From RUG14223 sp051881075 (GTDB lineage Bacteria > Bacillota > Clostridia > Oscillospirales > Acutalibacteraceae), in the NCBI GenBank assembly GCA_051881075.1, contig JBJEPE010000010.1:1-64000 (forward strand): DNA of 64,000 nucleotides. Reading direction: 5' to 3'. Both the position numbers and the translations under genes were made by a program. The stretch's first letter is position 1, and each line of letters begins with the position of its first letter. Positions 44,325 to 53,739 of this stretch are shown piece after piece. The notes below the pieces were generated by a model that was not told the DNA's origin, searched no databases, and saw only the letters and a program-made list of their open reading frames with translations.

Positions 44325-46001
44325 ATGTTATCTTCGTTATATATAGAAAATATTGCGGTAATTGAAAAAACAAATATAGATCTTACGCAGGGACTTAACG
44401 TATTGACAGGTGAAACAGGTGCAGGTAAGTCGATAGTTATAGACTCGATTAATGCAGTACTTGGACAAAGAACCTCTAAGGAACTTATAAGAACAGGTGC
44501 AACAGAAGCTTTTGTAAGTGCCTGCTTTACAGATATATCGGAGTCTGCGGCGCAAGAAGTGCTTAACGCAGGCTTTACACTTGATGAGGATAACACCGTT
44601 ATACTACAGCGTGAAATTTCTCAAAGCGGAAGAAGTACCTGCCGCATTAACGGTAGACCTGCTACAGTAGGTATGCTCAAGGCTGTGGGCACTCATCTTA
44701 TTAACATACACGGTCAGCATGAAAGCTATGAGCTTATGTCACCTGAACTGCATATAAATTATATAGATAATTTAGGCGAGCTAGCAGATGATTTGCATAA
44801 GTACAGAGAAGCCTTTGCAAAGCTTAAAAAGGATAAGGCGGCACTGTCAATGTCAAAGACCGACGTTGCAGAGCGTGAGCGAAGAATAGACTTGCTCAGA
44901 TATCAGATAGATGAGCTGAATGCTGCACAGCTTAGACCCGGTGAGCTTGATGAGCTTAACGAACGCAAGGCAATATTACTTAATAGCGAAAAGATAAATA
45001 AAGCGATAATGGAGGCACGTGCCTGCATTAACGGCGATGATGAAAATGACGGAGCATTACAGGCGCTTGAACGTGCTTCAGCAAGGCTTTTGGATGCGTC
45101 GGCATATTATGCTGATCTTGAAAAGCTTAGTACACGCATGAGAGATTTGCTCTATGAGCTGGAGGATTGCGGAGATGAGCTTTCTGGATTTGATGATTTT
45201 GAATGTGATACAAACGAGTTGGAGGATATAGAACAGCGGCTTGACCTAATATATAAGCTTAGCAGAAAATACGGTGAAACCGTTGAAGATATGCTTGAAT
45301 TTTTAGACAAGGCAACTAAAGAGCTGCAAACGCTTGAGGACTACGAGTTTAATATGGACAAGCTTGAGAAGAACTATCAGAAATCGCTGGAGGTTTGCAA
45401 TAAGCTTGCCAAGGCTCTTTCAGATAAACGCCGCAGAGTTGGTAAAACATTTGCGGAGCAGGTAAAAAAGCAGATGGTGTTTTTGGATATGCCTGGTGTA
45501 GAGCTTGTAGTATCACAGGAAAAGTGCGAGCTTAACGAGTTTGGTTGCGATACCGTTGAATTGTTGATTTCTACTAACCCAGGAGAGCCGCCCAAGCCCG
45601 TTTCAAAAATAGCGTCAGGCGGCGAGCTTTCAAGAATGATGCTTGCTATAAAGAACGTACTTGCCGATAAGGACGATATAGATACGCTTATTTTTGACGA
45701 GGTAGATACAGGTATAAGCGGTAGCGCCGCACATAAGGTGGGTCTAAAGCTTAAAGAAGTATCACAAAACAGACAGGTAATATGTGTAACGCACCAGACG
45801 CAGATAGCATCCCTTGCAAATACACACTTTTTAATTAAAAAGAACGTAAAGGACGGACGCACCTTTACAAGTGTTAAAAAGCTTGACTATGAGGAGCGTA
45901 AGCAGGAGCTTGCAAGAATAATAGGCGGTGTGCAGATAACCGATATTACGCTTAAGCACGCTGATGAAATGCTGAAAATGGCGGATATCTTTGAGGAATG
46001 A
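44325..46001 (+). CDS. recN: DNA repair protein RecN
   Basis: RecN is an SMC-like ATPase acting early in double-strand break repair. The 558-residue protein has Walker A (TGETGAGKSIVID), a central coiled coil (about residues 155-370), the ABC signature (ASGGELSRMMLAIK) and Walker B (LIFDEVDTGISG). It ends the conserved nusB-recN gene run; 44 bases separate it from argR. Confidence 0.95.
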   Translation: MLSSLYIENIAVIEKTNIDLTQGLNVLTGETGAGKSIVIDSINAVLGQRTSKELIRTGATEAFVSACFTDISESAAQEVLNAGFTLDEDNTVILQREISQSGRSTCRINGRPATVGMLKAVGTHLINIHGQHESYELMSPELHINYIDNLGELADDLHKYREAFAKLKKDKAALSMSKTDVAERERRIDLLRYQIDELNAAQLRPGELDELNERKAILLNSEKINKAIMEARACINGDDENDGALQALERASARLLDASAYYADLEKLSTRMRDLLYELEDCGDELSGFDDFECDTNELEDIEQRLDLIYKLSRKYGETVEDMLEFLDKATKELQTLEDYEFNMDKLEKNYQKSLEVCNKLAKALSDKRRRVGKTFAEQVKKQMVFLDMPGVELVVSQEKCELNEFGCDTVELLISTNPGEPPKPVSKIASGGELSRMMLAIKNVLADKDDIDTLIFDEVDTGISGSAAHKVGLKLKEVSQNRQVICVTHQTQIASLANTHFLIKKNVKDGRTFTSVKKLDYEERKQELARIIGGVQITDITLKHADEMLKMADIFEE

Positions 46002-46016
46002 TAAGAGGTTTTTTAG

Positions 46017-46844
46017 ATGAATTGCAAATATTTGTGTGACAGTCATACACACAGCAACTGTTCGTTTGACGGAGAAAATACAATAGAAGATATGTGCAAA
46101 AGAGCAGTAGAGCTTTCTATGTATTCTATTGCGCTTACCGATCATTGTGAATGTAATTTTTACGATGAGATAACCGACTTTTTTGGTGACTTTAAGTCAC
46201 AGCTTGCCAGAGCATATGCTGAAATGTATAATGCAAAACGTAAGTATCAGGGCAGACTTAAGGTGCTGTGCGGTATCGAGCTGGGCGAACCTACACAGAG
46301 CGACGGTGCGGTAGAAGATATTATGAGCAAGTACAGCTATGATTTCATAATAGGTTCAATTCATAATATAAAAGGATATGAGGATTTCTATTATCTTAAG
46401 TATTCTTACGATAACATTTATATGTTGCTTGATAAATACTTTGCAGAGATAAAAGCAATGATACAGACCTGCGACTTTGACACGCTTGCTCACCTTACAT
46501 ATCCGTTAAGATACATAGAGGGTAAGCATAAGATGAAGGTAGACATGAAAAGATACCGTGATACTGTTGACGAGCTTCTGGAGCTTCTTATAAAGCATGA
46601 CCGTGCGCTTGAAATCAATACATCAGGGCTTAGACAGGAGTTAGGTGTGACTATGCCTGATTACGATATAGTTAAAAGATATCACTCAATGGGTGGTAAG
46701 CTTCTTACCATAGGCAGTGACGCACATAAATGTACTGATTTGGCTAAGGGAATTGTAGACGGTATGCGCATGGCGTATGATATCGGATTTAGAAAATTTA
46801 TAATATATGAAAACCGTACGCCTATAGCATTACCTATTGAATAA
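46017..46844 (+). CDS. PHP-domain phosphoesterase, histidinol-phosphatase-like
   Basis: The 275-residue protein belongs to the HisJ/HisK group of PHP phosphatases. The first metal motif is DSHTHSN (residues 8-14), followed by LTDHCECN, GIELGEP, IIGSIHNI and a late GSDAHK. Histidinol phosphate is the best-known substrate, and hisH-hisF in this window would fit, but a different substrate is possible. The gene starts 15 bases after recN with an aagagg site. Confidence 0.85.
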   Translation: MNCKYLCDSHTHSNCSFDGENTIEDMCKRAVELSMYSIALTDHCECNFYDEITDFFGDFKSQLARAYAEMYNAKRKYQGRLKVLCGIELGEPTQSDGAVEDIMSKYSYDFIIGSIHNIKGYEDFYYLKYSYDNIYMLLDKYFAEIKAMIQTCDFDTLAHLTYPLRYIEGKHKMKVDMKRYRDTVDELLELLIKHDRALEINTSGLRQELGVTMPDYDIVKRYHSMGGKLLTIGSDAHKCTDLAKGIVDGMRMAYDIGFRKFIIYENRTPIALPIE

Positions 46845-46991
46845 TGTAAAAAAATTCTGAACTTTTTATTAAAATGATGATTTTATAAAAAACGTATGTT
46901 AAAATATTATTTCGGACTTATTATGGAATAATATAAGGGCAATAAGATTTGCGATATTTCGATTATATTTTAAGATATGAGGCTACTTAAT

Positions 46992-48068
46992 ATGGATACA
47001 ATTTATTTAAATAACGCTGTTAAGTCGTGCAGAGATGCCGATCTTACCGACGAATTATCAATAAACAATACTGAGCTGTTAGGCTCTTTAAAAAAGCGCC
47101 TTTGCAATATATTTAATTTGCAGGGCAAGGCCGGTGTTGCCGTAACCTTTAATGCAGAGGTTGCAATAAGCTTTATGCTTGACAGATTATTAAACGAAAG
47201 TGACAACTGCGTAATTACTCAGATAGAAAATAAAAGTGTAATATCTCCGCTTCAGGAGCTTGCCGGTAAAGGCATAACCTATACTACGGTCAAGTGTGAT
47301 GATGAAGGATTTGTTTCACCTGATGATATAGATAATGCTATCAGTAAAGATACCAGACTTGTGTTTATTTCACACGCCGCATATGCTTACGGTAGTATTC
47401 AGGATATAAAGAGTATAAGCGAAGTGTGTAAAAGGCACGGCGTTATACTTATGCTGGATGCCTCACATACCGCAGGATATATTGACGTTGATTTCAGCAA
47501 TATAGGTGCGGATGTGGTTGTCCTTTCAGCAAATAAGGGATTGCTTTCCTGCAACGGCGTGGGCGTAGTGCTAATGTCAGATGATATAGCTAAGTTAATA
47601 CCTGAAGAAGATATTGAGGGTAATGACAATATCCTTGCTATATCCGATGCTACAAAGACCTGTCCTGATGATTTAAAGAGCGGGGCATATGCTCTTGATA
47701 AGGCACTAGCCTTTATTGAGAATACGGGGGTTGATGAAATCCACGAAAAGATAGACCAGCTTATGGTGCATTTTCTGTACGGACTTAAGCATATTAAGAA
47801 CATTGACCTTGTAGGTACATGGAACATATCACGCAGAATGGGTGTAATTTCCATTGATTTTACCGGTAAGGACAATTCGGTATGTACAGAGCTACTTGCT
47901 AAGGAATACTCATTGATAGCAAGCAATATATTGTTTGATGATAATAGCGATATGCAGTCACGTTATCCGCAAGGTGTTGTCAGATTTTCATTAGGATTTT
48001 ATAATACTATGGAAGAAATAGATGCGGCATTAACTGCTATACAGGCAATCAGCCATAATGATGACTGA
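46992..48068 (+). CDS. Class V (NifS-like) PLP-dependent enzyme lacking the usual desulfurase cysteine
   Basis: The 358-residue protein has the fold-type I core of cysteine desulfurases: the FISHAAYAYGS loop, LMLDASHTAGY, and a PLP lysine in LSANKGLLSCNGVG. In true desulfurases a catalytic cysteine sits in an RxGxxCAP loop before the C-terminal subdomain; here that area reads MQSRYPQGVVRFSLGFYNT and has no cysteine. It may be an aminotransferase, lyase or group I-like enzyme. The ATG at 46992 is nine bases after gagg; a first ATG at 46977 overlaps that site. Confidence 0.8.
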   Translation: MDTIYLNNAVKSCRDADLTDELSINNTELLGSLKKRLCNIFNLQGKAGVAVTFNAEVAISFMLDRLLNESDNCVITQIENKSVISPLQELAGKGITYTTVKCDDEGFVSPDDIDNAISKDTRLVFISHAAYAYGSIQDIKSISEVCKRHGVILMLDASHTAGYIDVDFSNIGADVVVLSANKGLLSCNGVGVVLMSDDIAKLIPEEDIEGNDNILAISDATKTCPDDLKSGAYALDKALAFIENTGVDEIHEKIDQLMVHFLYGLKHIKNIDLVGTWNISRRMGVISIDFTGKDNSVCTELLAKEYSLIASNILFDDNSDMQSRYPQGVVRFSLGFYNTMEEIDAALTAIQAISHNDD

Positions 48069-48164
48069 TAAAGTATAAAATATGAAATCAACCGTCGTTC
48101 TGTGCAGATTCAGTTATTCTGTTAGCTGTGCCGTTCGGCGGTCAATTACTGTGAGGAGAGCATA

Positions 48165-49892
48165 ATGTTAAAAAAATTCATCAGCTACTATAAGCCGCAC
48201 AAAAAGCTGTTCATATGCGATATGACGGCGTCCTTCCTTATTTCGGTAATAGGTATGCTTTATCCGATAATAACACGCAATATGTTAAATGACTTTATAC
48301 CTAACAGACAGTACAAGCTTGTAATAATATTCGGTTCTGCATTGCTGTTCTGCTACTTCATACGTATGCTTTTACGGTACTTTGTGCAGTATTACGGCCA
48401 TGTAATAGGTGTAAAGATGCAGGCGCAAATGCGTAAAGAAATGTTTCTTCATCTGCAAACCCTGCCATATGAATATTACGATAATCACGAAACAGGCAAG
48501 ATAATGTCACGTATGACAAATGACCTTATGAATGTCAGCGAGCTTGCACACCACGGCCCCGAAGATTTATTCATATCAGGGGTTATGATAATAGGCTCCT
48601 TTACATATCTGTGTACTATCGACGTTGCGCTTACACTTATAATTTTTACTTGTGTTCCGTTTCTTATTGCTATTGCAATGCTTTTAAGAAGGCGTATGAA
48701 TAAGGCTTTTATGGAAACAAGGAAAAGTCTTGCCCTTATTAATTCCGATATCGAAAGCAGTATATCCGGTATAAGAGTTACCAAGGCGTTTACAAACTCT
48801 GCAACAGAAGAAGAAAAGTTCAGTAAAAGTAACACAAGCTTTGTTAAGTCAAGAAGTACAGCATATAAGACAATGGGTCAGTTTTACTCGTCAACATCAT
48901 TTATTATAGACGTATTTAACGTGATTGTACTTATTGCGGGCGGTATGTTCCTGTATATGGGCAGAATAAATTTCGGTGATTACTCAGCTTTTGTGGTTTC
49001 AATAAATCTCTTTATCAACCCCGTAACAACCCTTGTAGGATTTATGGAGCAGTATCAGGATGGAATGACAGGTTTTCAAAGGTTTTTGGAAATAATCAAT
49101 GAGCCGCCTGAGAAAGAAAGCAAGAACGCAGAAACACTTGAAAACGTTAAAGGAAATATCGAGTTTAGCAATGTTTCATTTAATTACAGCGGCAGTGATG
49201 AGGTCTTAACAGATGTAAGCTTTAATCTTAAAGCCGGCAAGACAATGGCGTTTGTGGGTGCTTCCGGTGGCGGAAAAACTACGATTTGTCATTTGATTCC
49301 CAGATTTTATGATGTAACCGGCGGAAAGATAAGCATAGACGGTAAAAATATAGCAGACGTTACGCTTGAGTCTTTGCGTAAAAATATCGGTATAGTTCAG
49401 CAGGATGTATTTCTGTTTAACGGTACTATAAGGGATAACATACTCTACGGTAAACCTGATGCAACTGACGAAGAAATAGTACGTGCCGCCAAGATAGCCA
49501 ACATACATGACTATATTTTATCTCTCGAAAACGGATATGACACTGAGGTAGGCGAGCGTGGCGTAAGGCTTTCAGGAGGTCAAAAGCAAAGAATAAGCAT
49601 CGCCAGAGTATTCCTGAAAGATCCTCCAATTCTCATACTTGATGAGGCCACAAGCGCACTTGATAATACTACAGAGGCACTTATACAAAATGCACTCTAT
49701 GAGCTGTGCAAGGGAAGAACCACCATTGTTGTGGCGCACAGACTTTCTACAATACGCAATGCTGACGAGATAGCGGTAGTCAATGAAGGCAGAATAGTAG
49801 AAAAAGGTACTCACGATGAGCTTATTGCACTTGACGGTGAATATAAAAAGTTATATGATGTAAGCGTAAAGCTTGCCGCACACACCTTTTAA
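48165..49892 (+). CDS. ABC exporter, fused permease and ATPase
   Basis: The 575-residue half-transporter has six transmembrane helices (about residues 15-310) and an ATPase domain with Walker A (GASGGGKTT), Q-loop, signature (LSGGQKQR) and Walker B with glutamate (ILILDEATSALD). It is of the MsbA/multidrug type and would act as a homodimer, since no partner half is adjacent. The substrate is unknown. The start follows gaggag. The 95-base gap upstream contains an imperfect hairpin (about 48093-48148). Confidence 0.9.
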   Translation: MLKKFISYYKPHKKLFICDMTASFLISVIGMLYPIITRNMLNDFIPNRQYKLVIIFGSALLFCYFIRMLLRYFVQYYGHVIGVKMQAQMRKEMFLHLQTLPYEYYDNHETGKIMSRMTNDLMNVSELAHHGPEDLFISGVMIIGSFTYLCTIDVALTLIIFTCVPFLIAIAMLLRRRMNKAFMETRKSLALINSDIESSISGIRVTKAFTNSATEEEKFSKSNTSFVKSRSTAYKTMGQFYSSTSFIIDVFNVIVLIAGGMFLYMGRINFGDYSAFVVSINLFINPVTTLVGFMEQYQDGMTGFQRFLEIINEPPEKESKNAETLENVKGNIEFSNVSFNYSGSDEVLTDVSFNLKAGKTMAFVGASGGGKTTICHLIPRFYDVTGGKISIDGKNIADVTLESLRKNIGIVQQDVFLFNGTIRDNILYGKPDATDEEIVRAAKIANIHDYILSLENGYDTEVGERGVRLSGGQKQRISIARVFLKDPPILILDEATSALDNTTEALIQNALYELCKGRTTIVVAHRLSTIRNADEIAVVNEGRIVEKGTHDELIALDGEYKKLYDVSVKLAAHTF

Positions 49893-49918
49893 TATCAATC
49901 ATACATAACGTAAGAAAA

Positions 49919-49956
49919 CCCCACATTTACTTAAAAATGTAAATGTGGGGCATTTG
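49919..49956 (+). terminator. Terminator after the ABC exporter
   Basis: A 12-bp perfect stem (ccccacatttac with gtaaatgtgggg) is followed by a T-rich stretch. It lies between convergent genes. Confidence 0.8.
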
Positions 49957-49986
49957 ATTTTTATATAATTGTTTAGATAAAGTAAA

Positions 49987-50508
49987 TCAGTCAATCTTTA
50001 AATTACGCAGGATAAATGATTTAAATTCATCGGCATTATTTTCTTTAAAGCCTTTCTTAAAAACACGTACAACGTGATCTTCATCTACCCAAAGATTAAA
50101 GTACTCGTCATTTTCCGTGAAATCACAAATGTCAGAATACGCATAATCAACATCGTTTTTACCGTCATGTACCGTAAATTTATCATCAAAAAACTCTATA
50201 TTTCTAATCCAACTTTTTGTATGCTGCTGACGTAAAATATAATTGTACTGCTTTACCGCCATCTTACGGGTTTTAAACACCATTGCATATATAGTGTATA
50301 TAGTATAAATAACGCCTACTACAAGGTATGGCAGTTGACCGAATAATATTGCAAGCACAATGAGCAATATACCGCATACAAGTCCGACTATTCTTCCTAT
50401 TTTGTTGGTTTTCATAATTTTTTGTGCTCTGATTGCAATTGGATTGGTTATCCAATCATAATAGCGGTCAAAGGTTATCTCGTAGTTATTTACAAATTTA
50501 GCTTCCAT
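49987..50508 (-). CDS. YcxB-like membrane protein
   Basis: The 173-residue protein has two adjacent hydrophobic helices (about residues 38-78) and a C-terminal soluble segment with the YcxB-like pattern (YSDICDFTENDEYFNLWVD). Its function is unknown. It follows the first LCP gene by 45 bases without a terminator, so it may be the last gene of that unit. Confidence 0.75.
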   Translation of the reverse strand: MEAKFVNNYEITFDRYYDWITNPIAIRAQKIMKTNKIGRIVGLVCGILLIVLAILFGQLPYLVVGVIYTIYTIYAMVFKTRKMAVKQYNYILRQQHTKSWIRNIEFFDDKFTVHDGKNDVDYAYSDICDFTENDEYFNLWVDEDHVVRVFKKGFKENNADEFKSFILRNLKID

Positions 50509-50553
50509 ATTGCTTTGTATCCTTTCGCGTTAAGATATTTGCAATTACATTTT

Positions 50554-51690
50554 TTATTCCCCATCATTGTCGGCGGTATCAGCGCTATTGTCGTTGCTTG
50601 AAACTGAGCTTTCAAATACGAACTCTGCAAGGTCGGTGCGTGCCTGTGTCCAGTCACCTATTACAAGCACAGCCATACCGTCAATCCGGTCATTATAGTA
50701 ATTATCCCCAGTAGGCAGCTTGTATTCTTCGATATCGTATTTTAAGTATGTCAGAGCATTTTTTACAAGTGTAGTTATTTCACTCTTTTTAAAATTAGTA
50801 GTTATCATAGGACCTACATCTGATAGGATTTCCACAAGCTGAGAAAGACTGCTGTCTTTGATACTGCTAAAAATAACATTGAGTACCTGACGCTGTCTGT
50901 CTGTTCTGTCAAAGTCAGAAAGTGCAGAATCCCTGTTTCTTGCGTGCCACAATGCCTGCTGACCGTTCAAGTGTACTATACCTGCCGAATCTGTTAAGGT
51001 GTATCGTGTGTCGCTTTGTCTGTTATCATATAGCTGCATATTGATGTAGTCTATTTCAAAGTCTGAAAGCTCAATGTCAATACCGCCCAATATATCAATA
51101 ATATTAATGAAGCTTGAAAAATCAACTATAGCATAACGGTCTATCTTTATGCCGAAATTACTTTCAATAGTTTTTATCGAAAGACTTGGACCGCCGTATG
51201 AATATGCGTGCGTAAGCTTGTCCTGACCGTATCCGGGAACGGTTACCCACAGATCTCTCAAGAACGACGTCATTTTAATTTTTTTGTGCCTGTTATCCAG
51301 TGACAGTAGGATCATTGTATCGCTTCTGCCGCTATCGGTAGAGCTTCTGGTATCCGAACCGAAGAGCATTATATTAAGTATCATCGGGTCGTTAAGCAGA
51401 TTTCCGCTGTCTGAGTCGGTATCTACCGGATTAAGCGCAGATCCGTCAGGATCATCCGGCACTCCGATATTGCCAAGGCTATTGTAAACCATAGAGTCAA
51501 GCGTGTTATAATAGAATATCATAAGCCAGCCGGAGCAGGCAAGGACTGCCGAAAGCATAAATATTACTATATTACGTAATACAGGATGCTTTTTTTTGCG
51601 CTTAAAGCTTTTTTTATTTACTTTGTGTGATGTGTCTGAATATATTTCTTCATAGCCTGTATTAAGGCCACTGTATTTTCCTTTAGCCAT
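50554..51690 (-). CDS. LytR-CpsA-Psr (LCP) family cell-wall polymer ligase
   Basis: LCP enzymes move undecaprenyl-linked glycopolymers onto peptidoglycan outside the cell. The 378-residue protein has a basic cytosolic N-terminus, one transmembrane helix (about residues 36-58) and the LCP catalytic domain, with GSDTR, SDTMILLS, FLRDLWVTVPGYG and the arginine-rich WHARNRDSALSDFDRTDRQRQ. It is a close paralogue of the gene just upstream; stretches are identical at DNA level. Confidence 0.92.
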   Translation of the reverse strand: MAKGKYSGLNTGYEEIYSDTSHKVNKKSFKRKKKHPVLRNIVIFMLSAVLACSGWLMIFYYNTLDSMVYNSLGNIGVPDDPDGSALNPVDTDSDSGNLLNDPMILNIMLFGSDTRSSTDSGRSDTMILLSLDNRHKKIKMTSFLRDLWVTVPGYGQDKLTHAYSYGGPSLSIKTIESNFGIKIDRYAIVDFSSFINIIDILGGIDIELSDFEIDYINMQLYDNRQSDTRYTLTDSAGIVHLNGQQALWHARNRDSALSDFDRTDRQRQVLNVIFSSIKDSSLSQLVEILSDVGPMITTNFKKSEITTLVKNALTYLKYDIEEYKLPTGDNYYNDRIDGMAVLVIGDWTQARTDLAEFVFESSVSSNDNSADTADNDGE

Positions 51691-51856
51691 TGTAGTCTAT
51701 CTCCTTTTGCCTTTTCGCATAATGCGGTGGCAGAGCTATTGTATGATAAAAAATCATAATGATGTAATTTTACCACAACGTCGGCTTGATTATATTAAAT
51801 AAAAGAATAATATTTGTAAATTATTTTGTGTAGTTTAAAGTTTTTTATCCTAATTA

Positions 51857-53509
51857 TCAGCCTGAAGCAGATGTTCCGGCAGAAGTATTTTGAGATGATG
51901 CCGCACTGCTTGTGCCTGAAGTTGTACCGCCTACAAGCGAATCTTCAAATATAAAGCTTGCAAGATCACGTCTGGCCTGCTTCCAGTCGGGTATAAGCAA
52001 TACAGAAAGCTCACCGTATGGGGTAGGATAAGCATTATCAATAAAGATATTTCCACCGTAAATATCGGGCAATGTATACTCTTCTCTTGAGTACTTAAGG
52101 TATGTAAGCGAATTGGCCACAAGCGTAGTTATCTCGCTCTTTTTAAGATTTGTGGTTATAAGCGGACCTACCTTAGATACAGCGTCAAGAATTGTAGAAA
52201 TAGACGCATTTGAGAACTGATCCATTACGGTATTTATAACCTGACGTTGGCGGCTTGTTCTGTCAAAGTCGGACATCTCAGAATCTCTGTTTCTGGCGTG
52301 CCACAATGCTTGCTGACCGTTCAAGTGTACAATACCTGCCGAGTCTTTAAGAGTGTAGCGAGTATCACTTTGTCTGTTATCATATAGCTGCATATTGATG
52401 TAGTCTATTTCAAAGTCGGTAAGCTCAATATCAATACCGCCTAATGTGTCGATTATGTCAATAAAGCTTGAAAAATCAACAACGGCGTATCTGTCTATTT
52501 TAATACCGTAGTTACGTTCAATGGTTTCTATGGCAAGACTAGGTCCGCCGTATGAATATGATGCGTTCATCTTGTTAGGCCCGTAACCCGGTATGTTTAT
52601 CCATGTGTCACGCATAAACGATGTAAATTTAATTTTTTGATGTCTGTTATCAACAGATAGCAGTATCATGGTGTCGCTGTTACCGGTATTTCCAACGTAT
52701 CGGGTATCTGAACCGAACAGCATTATGTTGAGTACCATAGGATCATCAAGAAGCTTAGTGTCGGATATCTCTACAGTCCAGTCAGATACTATACTGCTTG
52801 TACTTTCAGTTGAACTTACCTGTGATGACGGGCTGTCATCAGGTGTAGCTACATCTGTTGGAGTCGATATTTCTATTGAAATATCCGGTCCCTTCTTTAG
52901 GTTATCGTATACAAGAGAATTAAGTACATCATAATAATAAACCATTACTGCGCCTACAGCAATAAAAATTATACATAAAATAATTAGTAATATCTTAAGT
53001 ATTCTTCTTATTATTTTTCTTCTGCGACGCTTTTTAAGTTTTGCCTCAAGCTCCTCAGGTGTTTCTTCAGCATCCTGTTCGGCATCGGCATCGGCATCTT
53101 TCGTGTTCTCTGCATCTTCGGATGAGTTTTCGTCTTCCGATTTTTCTTCCTTTTTTTCTTCAACATCGCCGTCAACTTTGTTGATTGTATTAAGCTCATC
53201 TGACAGTACCTTTATACAGTCATCCTTAGTGTATTCCGACTCTATAACATTCATCTCTGACGGTGTATATTGTATGAGTACAACGCTTTCATCAGAAAAA
53301 ACGGTATCGTCATATTCCAAAGAATTTTCATTGAATATCTCAGAAATATTTTGCTCGTTCTCAAAATCGTCGATTTCTTCAGGCTCATCTAATTCATCTA
53401 TGTTATTTGCATCTATGATGCTTTCGTTTTCAATATCTATATTATCCGCATTGTTGTCGTTGTCAACGCCGGTACTGTTATCTTTATTCTGATAATTCTC
53501 GTCATTCAT
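51857..53509 (-). CDS. LCP-family ligase with a long acidic cytosolic N-terminus
   Basis: The catalytic half (about residues 245-500) matches the neighbouring LCP protein almost motif for motif. Ahead of its transmembrane helix (about 178-203, after an RRRRK stop) lies an unusual region of about 165 residues rich in Asp, Glu and Asn. The total is 550 residues, well above the 300-400 usual for the family. The C-terminus is a Ser/Thr/Gly-rich tail. I start at the ATG at 53509 after aaaggatg; the frame extends to 53530 across that site. It is transcribed divergently from yfhO. Confidence 0.92.
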   Translation of the reverse strand: MNDENYQNKDNSTGVDNDNNADNIDIENESIIDANNIDELDEPEEIDDFENEQNISEIFNENSLEYDDTVFSDESVVLIQYTPSEMNVIESEYTKDDCIKVLSDELNTINKVDGDVEEKKEEKSEDENSSEDAENTKDADADAEQDAEETPEELEAKLKKRRRRKIIRRILKILLIILCIIFIAVGAVMVYYYDVLNSLVYDNLKKGPDISIEISTPTDVATPDDSPSSQVSSTESTSSIVSDWTVEISDTKLLDDPMVLNIMLFGSDTRYVGNTGNSDTMILLSVDNRHQKIKFTSFMRDTWINIPGYGPNKMNASYSYGGPSLAIETIERNYGIKIDRYAVVDFSSFIDIIDTLGGIDIELTDFEIDYINMQLYDNRQSDTRYTLKDSAGIVHLNGQQALWHARNRDSEMSDFDRTSRQRQVINTVMDQFSNASISTILDAVSKVGPLITTNLKKSEITTLVANSLTYLKYSREEYTLPDIYGGNIFIDNAYPTPYGELSVLLIPDWKQARRDLASFIFEDSLVGGTTSGTSSAASSQNTSAGTSASG

Positions 53510-53674
53510 TTTATCTGAACATCCTTTCATATAAAATTCTTCTATCTATAAATAAAATAACAATTTACTTTGAAAAAACAGACATATATATAATACGACA
53601 AAACACGACTGTAATTGTGAATAAACTATGAATTTCATATATTTTTATAAAATATAAAAAATGTGATGATTTTT

Positions 53675-53703
53675 TTGAAAATATATGCTATACTTACTAT
53701 GTA
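53675..53703 (+). promoter_or_regulatory. Promoter candidate for yfhO
   Basis: TTGAAA (53675-53680), 17 bases, TATGTA (53698-53703), 37 bases before the start codon. Confidence 0.5.
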
Positions 53704-53739
53704 TATATAGCTTTTAATTACATTATGAGGTGATTGCCA

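Noticed and set aside
46992..48068. Calling this gene a cysteine desulfurase
   Set aside because: The catalytic cysteine loop is missing, so only the broader class V PLP family is supported.
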